Shown here piece after piece: positions 39,001 through 49,488 of a stretch of DNA of 64,000 bases; within the stretch, counting starts at the first letter, position 1, and each line of letters begins with the position of its first letter. A program made the translations under genes and the position numbers. Under the pieces are notes generated by a model. It was not told where the DNA came from. It saw only the letters and a program-made list of their open reading frames with translations, and searched no databases. The stretch covers positions 18,112,336 through 18,176,335 of the forward strand of contig NC_080056.1 of NCBI RefSeq assembly GCF_026212465.1. Direction: 5' to 3'. The DNA comes from Amaranthus tricolor. Taxonomy: Eukaryota > Streptophyta > Magnoliopsida > Caryophyllales > Amaranthaceae.

Positions 39001-39912
39001 ATATTTTATATTAATAACAAACTCTACTAAAGCTGTACGTGCAATTTGGTCTATTTTCGAGTTCAAATTAAAATATCAAGTCATTTCAAAGTCAAATCTT
39101 GTATTTACAAAGTTGTTACATGACTGTGAAATAATTCAAAATTAAATCACATTTATTTTTCGCACATTTAATTGTAACTATAGTATATATTACTCCATAC
39201 TCTCTTCGTTTTGTAATAATCTTCCCATTTACTTTTTGCATAGTTTTCAAAATAAACTTTCTCTTAATATCTTTAAATGCGCATTATAAAAAATATATGA
39301 TAAAAAAGAATACTTTAAGAGGAATCTAACAAGATTCACATAGAAATATTTTACTATCTATATATATCTTAAAAATCTTAATTAAAATTCTCTCTCCAAA
39401 AATAAAATATTTTAAACGGAAAAAATATTAGAAAACGGAGAGAGTATTAGGTATTTGACTCATGAATTATTTTAAGCCTGCATTTTTTCAATTTTATCAC
39501 TATTTATTGGAGTCGCTAATAGCATACAACTAAAATACATTAAACTCCAAGCAATTTTCGAGCAACTACCTAGAAATCTTTATTTAACATTGATATGAAT
39601 GTTTCAAGTTTATTTGATCATCTAATGTCCTGATTTTGCCTCTAACTAATTATACAAGTTGACAATCAGCAATAAATGGCAAGAGAATAGTTGAGATTGG
39701 AATGGAGGGAGTACGTGTGCTTACATTCAAGGTTGTACATTGTTATATCACCTGTAACGAGGATCAAATGGGGAGATCACATATTTCTTGAGCTTGATGG
39801 CTTGATTGATTCGAGCTCCAAGAGATGGTAAGATATCATTCGACAAAACACTTTCATAACTGCTACCATCACTTCTCAACTCATCAAAACAAAAACGTTT
39901 GAAGAAAGACAT
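31330..39912 (-). CDS. KAT1: KAT1-type inward-rectifying Shaker K+ channel (11 exons, 709 aa)
   Basis: Exons (minus): 39912-39752, 38884-38666, 37914-37759, 37168-37111, 37026-36709, 35716-35477, 35073-34975, 34438-34406, 34322-34137, 33493-32941, 31436-31330; all GT-AG, frame kept, total 2130 bp. Starts [12 protein letters not shown] as in KAT proteins. S1-S3 lie at about 56-150, the S4 voltage sensor [14 protein letters not shown] at about 166-179, the pore with selectivity filter TTTGYGD at 254-260, a cyclic-nucleotide-binding-like domain at about 385-480 ([20 protein letters not shown]) and a C-terminal KHA domain at about 640-709. No ankyrin repeats, so KAT rather than AKT class. The family carries K+ into guard cells across the plasma membrane. 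A poly-Asn tract lies at 618-636. KAT1 versus KAT2 cannot be decided by eye. Confidence 0.92.
31561..31818. mobile_element. Stowaway-like MITE in intron 10 of the K+ channel gene
   Basis: About 258 bp with inverted ends CTCCCTCCAATTCGCTATTA and TAATAGTGAATTAGAGGGAG. TA precedes the left end. No coding sequence. Confidence 0.82.
33056..33112 (-). repeat. ATT/AAT trinucleotide repeat encoding poly-asparagine in the K+ channel
   Basis: Nineteen codons in exon 10 read N6-D-N12 (residues 618-636), just before the KHA domain ([14 protein letters not shown]). The length is a multiple of three, so the gene stays open. Confidence 0.95.
38938..39711. mobile_element. Stowaway-like MITE in intron 1 of the K+ channel gene, with another nested inside
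   Basis: 13-bp perfect inverted ends CTCCCTCCATTCC (38938-38950) and GGAATGGAGGGAG (39699-39711). The length of about 774 bp is inflated by the second MITE at 39189-39447. Confidence 0.65.
39189..39447. mobile_element. Nested MITE in intron 1 of the K+ channel gene
   Basis: Imperfect inverted ends: CTCTCTTCGTTTTGTAATA near 39200 pairs with TATTAGAAAACGGAGAGAG near 39425. The total is about 260 bp, matching the size of the other MITEs here. Confidence 0.65.
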
Positions 39913-40004
39913 GCTTACAATAATTATCAGGGCCTATACTCTACTTATTGTGGTGGTTTACTCGTTCTAGTTAAAGAACCTCCAAGAACTTTTCGCTTCG
40001 TAGG

Positions 40005-40015
40005 CTTATAAATAG
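40005..40015 (-). promoter_or_regulatory. Candidate TATA box of the K+ channel gene
   Basis: The minus strand reads CTATTTATAAG about 95 bases upstream of the start codon at 39912. A CCAATCA word lies just upstream (40024-40030). Position fits a plant core promoter with a 5' leader of about 60-70 nt. Confidence 0.5.
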
Positions 40016-40105
40016 GAAGTTATGATTGGAAGATTATATGTAGTAAAGCCAACTAAAAAGCTAAAATTTCATACTTTAATTTTTTGATTTTTTAAATACA
40101 TTATA

Positions 40106-40349
40106 CTTCTTCCCATTCTTCTAATTAGTCTCATTTTTGTCACAAAATTTTAGGTGGTCAAATGGAATCACTTGTAAAGGAGAGAGAAAAGATAATAAGT
40201 AAATTGTTAATAATTATTTATTAGATTAATTGTAACAAAGTAATATGAGTAAGGTTAATAAGGTAAAAATACATACTATAAATAGAAATGAGACTAATAA
40301 AGTGACTTAACCCTATTCAGAAATGAGACTAATAAGTAAAATAAGAGGG
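40106..40349. mobile_element. MITE, copy 1 of a family shared with 49239-49488
   Basis: Left end CTTCTTCCCATTCTTCTAAT; right end near GTAAAATAAGAGGG; TA on both sides. The interior shares long words with 49239-49488, for example CATACTATAAATAGAAATGA and AGTAAATTGTTA, in the same orientation. It lies just upstream of the K+ channel promoter. Confidence 0.75.
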
Positions 40350-41594
40350 TATAATAGAGGCTAATGAGGTGGATATTTAAGTCGAAATTTTGTATTATCT
40401 ACATATACACTTAGTAAGTATGTTAATTTATTTTATAAGTGATTCGTCATTGATTAGATAGCGGAGTTAAATGGTTGAGGTAGATTAATTTTAACCCGGT
40501 TGTCCACCTCTATGTAACAAAGCATATGAAAGATGCCAAGTAAGTGGTTAGTAGAAAGAAATTGGTGGAAAAAGGAACTTTGTTCTTGTGACCCAAGAGA
40601 AATGGTAAGGAAGCATATAGGGAAAATATATATGGCCCAGGACGAGATCTCGTGTATGTGCACGTAGGGGAGGGAAGAATCGGGACAGAGCAATGAATGT
40701 GGCAGGGAAACCTTCTTTTGTGTTAGCTAGTGCACTTTTACAGGATTCATGTGGTACTAGAAAGTAGAAAACCACACGTAAATTGTAATGAATTATGATA
40801 AAGGTAGTTCTAATTATAATTTATAACTATAATAATGAAAATAACGATCATATATTTACCTACTAAATGAAAGTTTTCATATCACTATTCTAACCATTCT
40901 TACTATGTATCACTTGTAAGAAGAGGAAATGGATTGTATTGATACACAGGTTATCTAGGTACGATATTGCCTAATCAAATCTAAATTTGGCCCGATACAA
41001 CATGAGAACCAGAGATATGAGTTGGGCTGGCCACCAACAAAATGGGAAAAAGCATGCTACATCCCATGGAGCGAAAGAAGGATGTGAGCTAGCCAAGGAA
41101 ACTCTAACACGTGGCAAGAAATTGTACTAAGAATTTCAAGTCATCCAATGACATTGAGAATAAACAAATAATATTTTTTCAAGTTATTATTTAAGATTTA
41201 AGGTTACTTAATAAATAAATACAATACAAACATACAAATATTTAAATAAGCAAATAATACATATGGGATTCAATAATTTATTTAACTTGACTCAAAGTGT
41301 TAAAAATACAAAAATGGTTGAAAATTTATCTGACTGACTTGTGGGCTAGCACATGCACGACAACATGGCACATGCACCTAAGTCAATCATGAGTCTCATT
41401 TTTGAATGACTAAGCACGACACAATGCGTCACAACATTTCTTATATACGTGTTGTCATGATACGACTTGGTATGAAATGACTGGGCATGAGGTACGATAG
41501 ACACGATACGTGGCGGGTAGTCTATCACGACGCTGGTTAGACAATTACTACTTGGCTCCTGGTACACATGTATGAGATATTTTATATCAAAAAT
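40350..41594. other. AT-rich intergenic DNA, nothing recognised
   Basis: Short open frames occur on both strands but none shows a family motif, codon-like composition or splice context. 41340-41580 has repeated CACGAC / GATACG words of unknown meaning. Confidence 0.5.
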
Positions 41595-41864
41595 TGTGAT
41601 ACCTCGGGTTGATCTTTAAAAAGGATTGATGGATAACCAATATAAACAATATGCATATTCTTTCAAGGGAGCCCAATTCCTAAGATCTCCACAGTTAAGT
41701 GTGCTTGGTGAAGAGCAATTTAAGGACGGAAGACCACTTAAATGTTTTTCTGAGTGCACACAAGTAAGGCCAAAGTGCGCTGAAAAGGATTCTATTGTTC
41801 TGTGGGGCATGTTTACAGCCTCAATGGGTAGTTATCGGCGATGTGATAGGGCCAGGGTGTTACA
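41595..41864 (+). repeat. 5' LTR of the Cassandra-type element with 5S-like segment
   Basis: The 5S-like part (about 41670-41745) includes CTCCACAGTTAAGTGTGCTT, close to the 5S rRNA internal promoter A-box region. The C-box half is badly mutated in this copy. Confidence 0.78.
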
Positions 41865-41866
41865 AG

Positions 41867-41877
41867 TGGTATAGAGC
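41867..41877 (+). promoter_or_regulatory. Primer-binding site of the Cassandra-type element
   Basis: TGGTATAGAGC, two bases after the LTR; one base shorter than the tRNA-Met consensus TGGTATCAGAGC. Confidence 0.72.
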
Positions 41878-41980
41878 AACCATGCGATAATGGTTGATAG
41901 TATTTTTAGTGCAGTTAGCAAGGTCAAGATCTTGAAAGTATGGTTTAACGAGAATGTTGCATTCTTCAATTGTGGGTGAG

Positions 41981-42234
41981 TGTTATACCTCGGGTTGATC
42001 TTTAAAAAGGATTGATCAGGCGTCTTCTTTCAAGAGAGCCCATTCGCAAAGAACTTCATAGTAATTAGGCATGCTTGGTGGGAAGTAATTTTAGAATGGG
42101 TAACCTCCTAGGACGTTTTTCCAAATGGGCACAAGTGAGGCCAAAGTGTGCTGAGAAGATTTTTGTTGGTTTGTAGGCCAGTCTTCAGGCTAAATAGGTA
42201 GTTACCGGCGGTTGCATGGGAATGGGGTGTTACA
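41981..42234 (+). repeat. 3' LTR of the Cassandra-type element with 5S-like segment
   Basis: The 5S-like part (about 42041-42115) keeps GCATGCTTGG and the C-box-like GAATGGGTAACCTCCTAGGA (about 42093-42112) better than the left LTR. Confidence 0.8.
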
Positions 42235-42466
42235 AGATTAATATAATGAAATTGATTTGAGTATTGTGATATATATTGTTTTATATTGTCATTAAATATT
42301 ATATCTAAATATACATGTATCATATAAAATATTTCTTGCTACATATTAATGTAAACAAATATGTTTAAATTTATTGATTTTTTTTGTATTTTTTCATAGA
42401 AGTTTTGTATAAAAAATTTAATGTGATTGCAACATTTATCATATGTCCTTGAGAATAAGACTATTG

Positions 42467-42682
42467 CTAAATAGTCCTCTCTCTGTCTATAATTTTGTTC
42501 TATTTCATCTGGATATAAAATTTAAGAAAGTAAAAGGAATAACTCTAAAGTGGTATATAATTTGCTAAATTATTAGTAAAGGATAAAAAATAAAAAGTAC
42601 CACTAAAAAAAACTAGAGTAATTAAATAAGGGTAATATTATAAAAAAGACCTAATAAATAAAAAAATAGGACAAAGTGAGTA
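42467..42682. mobile_element. Possible degraded MITE
   Basis: CCTCTCTCTGTC...TTTTGTTCTATTT at the left is loosely inverted at the right as AAATAGGACAAAGTGAGT. Ends are imperfect and I see no clear TSD. Confidence 0.35.
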
Positions 42683-43830
42683 AAATCTATCTATACAATA
42701 TACTTAAACAAAATACAGCTGATATAAGCAACTCCAAAAATTAATGAGTTGTCATCTTGTTAAGAGATATTTTTCCCTCCTTTTAGCAAATATGATGTCA
42801 TTGAAAAAGGATGACAATTGAAATCTTACATGCTAAGAATAATTATAAGATGATTAATTCAAAACCATCGTTAAAAACTTTAATTAGGACTATAACATAT
42901 ATTAAAATTTGAAAAACAATATAATAAATATGTAATAAAGATGCACAGATTATTATCTTTAATTTTTAATTTACAAAACACCATTGATCTATTTTATATA
43001 AAAAAATATTCTTTCATGTACAAATGAATTATATTATTTTTAAATATACCTTTAAAGAAATAAAAGTTCACTAAAATGATTATAACTTCAATAATAATTA
43101 TATTATAGATGCAATTTACAATGGGCTACGGCTTTATCATTATTGTAATGATAACTAAAATAAACAGTTAGAATTCCGATTTTCAAGAATGTAATAAAAT
43201 GTGTATTAAAAAATAATTAAAATGTAATAAAATGTAACATTATGCTGGTTTTATTCAATTAAAGCGTGCATCGCATGTGTTAAAATGGAGGAAATCCGGA
43301 TGATGATTGAATCATTGAAATGACAGATTTTGATTAATTACATTGGATGTTTTGACTTCCATTTTTAGGAAAAAAAAATGAAAGGTTCCATATTACAATA
43401 GTGGACGCATGACAAGTTCCAAAATCTAAGATGCCACGTGGATTAATAGCTTAAGCTAAGTATCAAAAACCCTAATTAATTATTGTGATTATTAATGTCA
43501 TAATTCACGACGGACGGGCAAAATGTTAGATTATTAATGTTAATTTTTTCTTTAATTTTTATCACAATTACTTAGCATTCTGAATTTGTGTATTATTTTT
43601 AATCTATAAGTTAAAACATAGTAATGTGAGATTTTATTTGATTTGTCTTAATATAAGAATTATTAATATTAATTTTTTATAATTATAAATTAAGAACAAA
43701 TAGAAATATTAAAAGTCAAAATGTTGATTCGGCAAGTGTTAAAAACTCAATAAAACTAAATAAAATTATGATAAAAAGTTGATTTTGACAAGCACAAATT
43801 TACTTGAAATAAAAGTTTAACTTTTATTTA
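42683..43830. other. AT-rich intergenic DNA, nothing recognised
   Basis: No open frames of note, no RNA gene and no paired terminal repeats found. 43822-43830 (TTTTATTTA) is the left TSD of the following Mutator-like element. Confidence 0.55.
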
Positions 43831-43935
43831 GGGTGTTGCTATTTTTCGCCACCCCTTTTCATTTTTTCGCCACCCCCCTAAAATTACTTAATTGCCCATG
43901 GATTTAAAAAAATTACAAAAATGCCATTGGAGTTA
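43831..43935 (+). repeat. Left terminal inverted repeat of the MULE
   Basis: Starts GGGTGTTGCTATTTTTCGCC and includes two TTCGCCACCCC blocks. Pairs with 48640-48745. Confidence 0.85.
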
Positions 43936-44192
43936 AAACATAATTAATAAATGTAAATCACGCTTAATAACACTATTAAGAATTTAATGCGGATGATTTG
44001 TCTATATATATCGAATTCTGAGATGCGTTTGAAGTACGAATTCAAACACGGTACTATCTCTCTAAAAAACTGGTACTATCTCTCTAAAAAGTGTTAAAGA
44101 AGTTGTAAGGCGTAATTGGCTGAATATGGCTAACGAAAGCGACTATGAGTCGGATGCGGTACGTAAAATTGTCGTTCGAAAAAAAAAAAAAC

Positions 44193-44352
44193 AAGTCGCA
44201 CAAATCTAGGCGACTGAACCATGGTTCAATCGCACAAATCTGGGCGACTAACCCATGGTCCAGTCGCACAAATCTGGGCGACTGATCCATGGTCCAGTCG
44301 CCCAATTTTGTGCGATTGGACCATGGGTTAGTCGCCCAGATTTGTGCGACTG
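44193..44352. repeat. 34-bp repeat cluster, three direct then two inverted copies (hairpin-capable)
   Basis: Units of about 34 bp built on AGTCGCACAAATCTGGGCGA with CCATGG between them. The last two copies are inverted, so the block can fold into a long hairpin. It lies in the first intron of the MULE transposase. A related AGTCGCCCAGATCCGGGCGG word is at 48474. Confidence 0.88.
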
Positions 44353-44751
44353 GTTTATTAATTAATTTTTTTTTTATTTATTTACGTATTAATGTTTTTT
44401 TAAATTATTATTATAATTATTGTTAGTACTATTATTATTATTATTATTATTGTTGTCATTATTATAATTTTTATTGTTGATATTTTTATTTTTTAAATTT
44501 TTTAATATTTTAATTTACGTTATTTATTTATTTATTTAATTAATTATTTATTTATTATTGTTATAATTATTATTATTGTTGTTGTATTTGTTGTCATTAT
44601 TATTAATATTATTATTATTGTTATTATTTGTCTTGTCATTATTTATTTATTTTAAATGTTTTGTCATTTTTTTATTAACGTAATGTTTTTATTATTATTA
44701 AAATTGTTATTGTTATTGTTATTGTCATTATTAGTTTGATTTATCGTTATC

Positions 44752-44763
44752 TATTTATTTATT

Positions 44764-44856
<93 letters not shown>
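44752..44856. repeat. Compound (ATTT)n(ATT)n(GTT)n microsatellite
   Basis: In the first intron of the MULE transposase; about 105 bp in three successive motifs. Confidence 0.95.
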
Positions 44857-45967
44857 ATTATTAATCCAATTATTATTATTGTAGTCATTAATGTACTTAA
44901 TTTATATCATTTCAAATGTGCAGGAGTTTGAAAACTTTGGAGACAACGTAGACTACTCCGGTCACTTTGTTACGGATAGGGAATTTATCTCCATAGATGA
45001 GTTACATAGTTGGGCCGATGCGATAGTAATAACAATTGGTTTTCAATTTACACGTGCTTCTTATAAAAAGAAAGAAGGACGTTCCAGAGTTAGTTGTTAT
45101 TTAAGATGTCACCGCTATGGTAAACTTAGGGGTGTTGTAGATAATGTAGATAATGCTGCCCGACCTGGTTCTAAAAGTAGGAGTTGCGGGTGTAAATTTA
45201 TGATTGTAGGAAGTAGTCGTAAACCAGGAGAAAGACCTTGGACGGTAAGGGTGTGTCCTGGTGAAAAGGGAAAACATAACCACCCGTTCTTGGTGTACAG
45301 AGATGGTCATGTAAGGGCGAGGATTAATCTAGATATTCAGGAGCACATACGACAGCTTAGTGCAACCGGAATGCAACCGGCCTTTATTATGAATTCTATT
45401 AGAGATAATTTTCCTGGTTTTTATGCTAGTATGAATCAGATATATAATATTAGGCAATTAATAAGGAGAGATGAAATGGAGGGCAGGACTCCCCTTCAAC
45501 ACTGTCTTCATATGGCCACAGAACATAATGATGTGGTATGGACAGAGTTGGATAATGACGGGCACTTGAGCAGACTTTTAATTGCAAATCCTACTTCAAT
45601 CCAAATGATACGTACGTGGCCGTATGTTGTGCTGATAGATACAACGTACAAAACGAACAAACCAAAGTGGCCACTATGTGAAGTGATCGGAATGACGCCA
45701 ACAAATCACAACTTCTTGGTTGCGTTTTGTTTGATGCGAGATGAGGCGGCTGTGTCGTACTCGTGGGTGCTGCAGGGATGAGAGATATTTTCGGCATTGC
45801 TCAGACTCCTAGCGTCATTGTAACCGATCGTGAATAAGGTTTATCTGCAGCTATTCGTGACGTCTTCCCAGGTAAAAACGCTTTGTGAGTTCATTATTGT
45901 GGTTATATCTATTGATAATGTCTTAATTACGTTCACTGTTTTGTTTAATGTAGATGTACGTCATTTG

Positions 45968-48024
45968 TTATGCACCTGGCATATTGGCAACGATGTTGAG
46001 AACATGGTGGACAAGTTGTGCGGCGGCATGTCGTTGACGGGAGTTCAAATCCGCAATCCGCGTACGTAGTCTTGCCACTGGAGCGATTCGACTGGCCCAT
46101 TCTTTCGCGAACTGAAAACACAAAAAGACAATGTGCGTTATTAATTCATTAAAAAAAAAAGAACCTGGAAAAAAATTGTTAATAAAACTCACGTAATCAG
46201 ATCTGCTCTGACCAGGACCAGGACCGGAAGCCAGCAATTCGTCTCGGGATATGTACGGGTGCGAGCACACTCTAAACCATTCAACGTAATTAGGTTCAGT
46301 CTCTGAAGGAACAGTAGCTCGTCGAAGTCCCTGCTCTACAAGGCGGGCACTGTAGGGGAACCTACTCCACGCCTCCACAAATGCAGCAGCAGAAGAAGGA
46401 AAGGTCACGGAGTAGGTTCCGTCTGCCGGTCGAATAGCCTTGGCTGGTCTAATAGGAGCTGGAGGAATAGACTGCACAAACCCAATCTGTCGCAATGCCC
46501 GCTCCGGCAAATACACCTCCACAACATCAAAGCAGGTGATACCCCCGATGACTGTGGTGCGTGGGTGCTCATTCAGCAACGCAGCAGCAGAAAAATTGTA
46601 GGGAGTCCATTCAACCTGCATACAGGCCAAGTTAAAAAAAAATTTCCTACAAATAAAAAACAACATGCATGACAAAATGTAATGTAAAATACCTGAGTCT
46701 CTGTCATTGAGTCCAGAACCTTGCGGAACTCCATCAACCTGTCCAGCTCACGACCTACTTTCTTCGGCGTCCACATCTCCGCCCTAGTCATGTTTGGCAC
46801 ATCAGCTCGGCGAGGATGAGGGCGGAAAGCGGAGAAGTACTCATAGATCCATGTCTGGAGCAATGTGAGGCATCCAGCAATGGTCTTGCAACCAGCCCTA
46901 GATTCCATTCCGAGCTGCCTGTACAAGAACGCCAAGGTCACCGCACCCCAGGCCACGTCGTGTTCATCGTCGTTGACGACAACTATCGGGTGAGGTCGCA
47001 TGTCAGTCCTGGTCTTATCCGCCAACAAGGTAGAGCCGATGACAGCCATGTAGTACGCTGTGGTCTGGGTATCCAAGGCCTGCGACCTATGACACAGTCG
47101 CATCAGTTCAGCAACGCTTATGCATCCGCTGGTGAATGAACCTTTACGTCGAAGCTCAGACAGAGGCTCGCCGACCAGATTGGTGATACCAACCTCCCAC
47201 TCCGCCTCCGAAGGCTCAGCCGGCAGAGAACCATCAATAGAAATGCCCAATATGCGTTGCACGTCGTGCAACATAATCATCATCTCTCCCCAGGGCATGT
47301 GAAAGGTGTTCGTATCCGGCTGCCACCTCTCGACGAACGCCGATATCAAAGCAGAGTCGATGTGCTGGTGCATAATGACCGGTAGTCGACCGAGGGAAGT
47401 GGAAGGTAGAAAATCGACTAGCTCATCGGACATATCCCTCAGTCCGATGATGGACTCCACCGGTCTCTTCCTAAAACGGCACTCCAGAATCGGAGGCGTA
47501 CGCTCGGAGCCGTCATAAATAAGTTTAGCTATGTGCCCGCCATAGCTAGGGATCAGTCGCGTATCTGTCGGCCCCCCGGGCTGGGGTGATGTCACTAACC
47601 AGTCCGTGTTAGTGGACTGTGAGGGCCTGCCCCGTGGCGGCTCATTATCGACAAAACATCCTCCTGCACGCTCAGATGCGGCGGAAGAACTCGGGTCGCC
47701 AAGGGCAAATCTGCCGTCGGGGCCACGCACTATAGTCCAGTCCAATGGGGCAGGCTCAGGAGCTTGGAACTGAACATCATCACTATAAACCCCCCAACTA
47801 CTCTGGAGGCTATCAGCCTGGTCATCAAAATGAGTACGCACTTGGTTCAGCGTACTCGACCTTTGGGCCTCACTGTGTCTGGCCGCCTCTTCCTGCCTAG
47901 CCCTCCTAGCAGAACCCGTGACCCCCCTCTCATGCGGGTCCCCTCTGAGTAAGGTAGGCCTAGAACTATTACCTCTCAACAATTGCCTAAAAAAATCCTT
48001 TCCTTTTCCTTGATTACCAGCCAT
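45968..48024 (-). CDS. Plant mobile domain (PMD, MAIN-like) protein carried by the MULE, 632 aa
   Basis: Three exons on the minus strand, 48024-46693, 46615-46193 and 46111-45968, with GT-AG introns in phase 0 and total 1899 bp, no stops. The N-terminal 150 residues are Arg/Ser/Pro-rich and look disordered. From about residue 165 (YGGHIAKLIYDG) the plant mobile domain begins: LPVIMHQHIDSALISAFVER, HMPWGEMMIMLHDVQRILGI, then GAVTLAFLYRQLGM and LLQTWIYEYF. PMD proteins include the Arabidopsis MAIN/MAIL1 nuclear factors and many transposon-borne relatives. The last 20 or so codons overlap the transposase 3' end in antisense. Because it sits inside MULE ends I take it as a transposon gene; expression is unknown. 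Confidence 0.83.
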
Positions 48025-48319
48025 TTTCTACAATTTTTTACGGTTTCATTCAATATTATAAATAATAATATTTCTAAAAACATAATAATCATAAATAAAA
48101 TATGGAAAAAAATAACATAAAAAACAAAATAATTAATTATTATTCCTAAATAAACGGAAAAAAAAAACAAATTTAAAATAAATAAATAAATAAATTATTT
48201 ACAATATTAACATTTTATTAAAAAATATATATATAAATTTATTAATAAAAATCTGGTTTTTTTTTAAATTTCAAACTTTAAATATATTTTTCCTAAATAT
48301 AAGGAAAAAATAAAAAAAA

Positions 48320-48321
<2 letters not shown>

Positions 48322-48391
<70 letters not shown>
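48322..48391. repeat. (AT)n microsatellite in the MULE
   Basis: About 35 AT units upstream of the plant-mobile-domain gene, within its 5' flank. Confidence 0.95.
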
Positions 48392-48394
<3 letters not shown>

Positions 48395-48639
48395 CAGTTT
48401 TTTTTTAATTTCAATTTTTAAATTTCTACTCCAAAATATACAAAAAATTTAAAAAAAAAAAAAAAAGAAAATGAGTCGCCCAGATCCGGGCGGCTGGACT
48501 TAATTTAATTAGAAATAACTTACCTCGATTGATAAATTCCGGATTGAACTTAATTTTTGCTCTCAAATTTTGCTTTTGTATGTTGGTTTTTAGTTGTAGT
48601 GAGAGAATTTTTAGTGTGAGTGTGGTTTATATAGAAAAT

Positions 48640-48745
48640 TTTAGGTTTAATGGCATAATTGTAATTTTTTCAAAAACCAAGGGCAATATGGTAATTTACT
48701 AGGGGTGGCGAAAAAATGAAAAAGGTGGCGAATTATAAGAATTGG
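48640..48745 (-). repeat. Right terminal inverted repeat of the MULE
   Basis: Reverse complement partner of 43831-43935. Contains GGGGTGGCGAAAAAATGAAA and GGTGGCGAA. Confidence 0.83.
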
Positions 48746-48754
48746 GTTTATTTA

Positions 48755-49238
48755 TGGCATCCAAATATTGATGTTAGACTTGACAAACTATGAAATTCCT
48801 ACCATTACCAAAATGTAGGGCCCTAATCCTCACATGGTATCTATTCTTGGTAGGCAAAAAATATACTCCTTCCAAGTTCCAAGGCTTTCATCCAAGGTTG
48901 TAGAAGTTTCTATCAAAAAAGTATACGAACTTTGGTCAATATATCTATCTCAACAGAGATATATGCTCTTAAATTTGACAATACCTGATCGAATAGTGTA
49001 GATGGAGAACAATCTCAAAAATAAAAGAGGCTTTTCATACATGATACATCTACACCTTTGAAATTCCATGCTAGGCTCTACACAATTGTTTATTTTATCA
49101 ACCGGCTTTCTACACTATTCTTCACCACAAAAAATTCTTTTAGACATTTGATTAAACTTATTACATTTGATTTTTTTCGTAATTAAATGTCTTATTTTGA
49201 TCATTTATATAGTAAACTATACACATTTAAAATTAATA
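48755..49238. other. Intergenic DNA, nothing recognised
   Basis: No coding, RNA or terminal-repeat signal seen. Confidence 0.5.
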
Positions 49239-49488
49239 CTCCCTCCTATTTTTCGAATTAGTCTCATTTGACTTTTCACCAATTTTTAGATGGATCAAAT
49301 GGGACCACTTAGAACGGAGAGATAAAAGGTAATAAGTAAATTGTTAGTTTTTTTCATCAGATTAGTTGTGTTAAGATAATGTGAGTAAGGATAATAAAGT
49401 AAAAAAATACATACTATAAATAGAAATGAGACTAATAAGGTGACTTAACACTTTTGGAAATGGGACTAATAGGGAAAATAGGAGGGAG
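49239..49488. mobile_element. Stowaway-like MITE, copy 2 of the 40106 family
   Basis: 250 bp; ends CTCCCTCCTATTTTTCGAAT and AGGGAAAATAGGAGGGAG; TA TSD on both sides (49237-49238, 49489-49490). Better-preserved ends than the copy at 40106-40349. Confidence 0.88.

Larger units (their letters stand above)
41595..42234 (+). mobile_element. Cassandra-type TRIM retrotransposon (complete, non-autonomous)
   Basis: Two direct LTRs (41595-41864, 41981-42234) flank a 116-bp interior with no genes. Both LTRs start TGT(G/T)ATACCTCGGG and end GGGTGTTACA. A tRNA-Met type primer site follows the left LTR and a purine-rich GTGGGTGAG precedes the right one. Each LTR contains a stretch resembling plant 5S rRNA, the hallmark of Cassandra elements. 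The LTRs have diverged strongly, so it is old. No clear TSD: the flanks are AAAAT and AGATT. Confidence 0.82.
44126..46055 (+). pseudogene. MULE transposase (FAR1-like zinc N-terminus, MULE domain), truncated
   Basis: Probable exons 44126-44158 (MANESDYESDA, donor GTACGT), 44924-45871 and 45954 to about 46055. The N-terminal part has a C...CGCKF...C...HNH zinc-type DNA-binding module (about residues 60-125). The MULE catalytic domain follows with VLIDTTYKTN and, after a one-base frame change near 45780 and a TAA at 45835, SVIVTDRE. The last exon begins DVRHLLCTWHIGNDVENMV and loses homology after about 46030, so the third catalytic residue and the SWIM-type end are absent. Intact relatives mobilise MULE ends in the nucleus; this copy cannot. 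Confidence 0.85.
43831..48745. mobile_element. Mutator-like element (MULE) with transposase remnant and plant-mobile-domain gene
   Basis: Long inverted ends: 43831-43935 matches the reverse complement of 48640-48745 (shared words TTCGCCACC, TTTCATTTTTTCGCCACCCC, AATTGCCC/ATTGCCC, AATTACAA..ATGCCATT). A 9-bp TSD, TTTTATTTA (43822-43830) and GTTTATTTA (48746-48754), matches at eight of nine bases, as expected for MULEs. It carries two convergent genes: a truncated transposase (plus) and a plant-mobile-domain gene (minus). Size 4.9 kb. Confidence 0.87.

Noticed and set aside
40454..40775. Two overlapping minus-strand frames of 75-79 codons
   Set aside because: No recognisable domain, no splice or promoter context, AT-rich spacer.
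41670..42115. Functional 5S rRNA genes
   Set aside because: The 5S-like segments are mutated, incomplete and embedded in TRIM LTRs with a primer site between them.
44193..44352. CRISPR-like array
   Set aside because: Plant genome; units are contiguous, palindromic and change orientation, with no spacers.
46816..47952. Several plus-strand frames of 60-107 codons
   Set aside because: They are antisense shadows of the GC-richer plant-mobile-domain exon.
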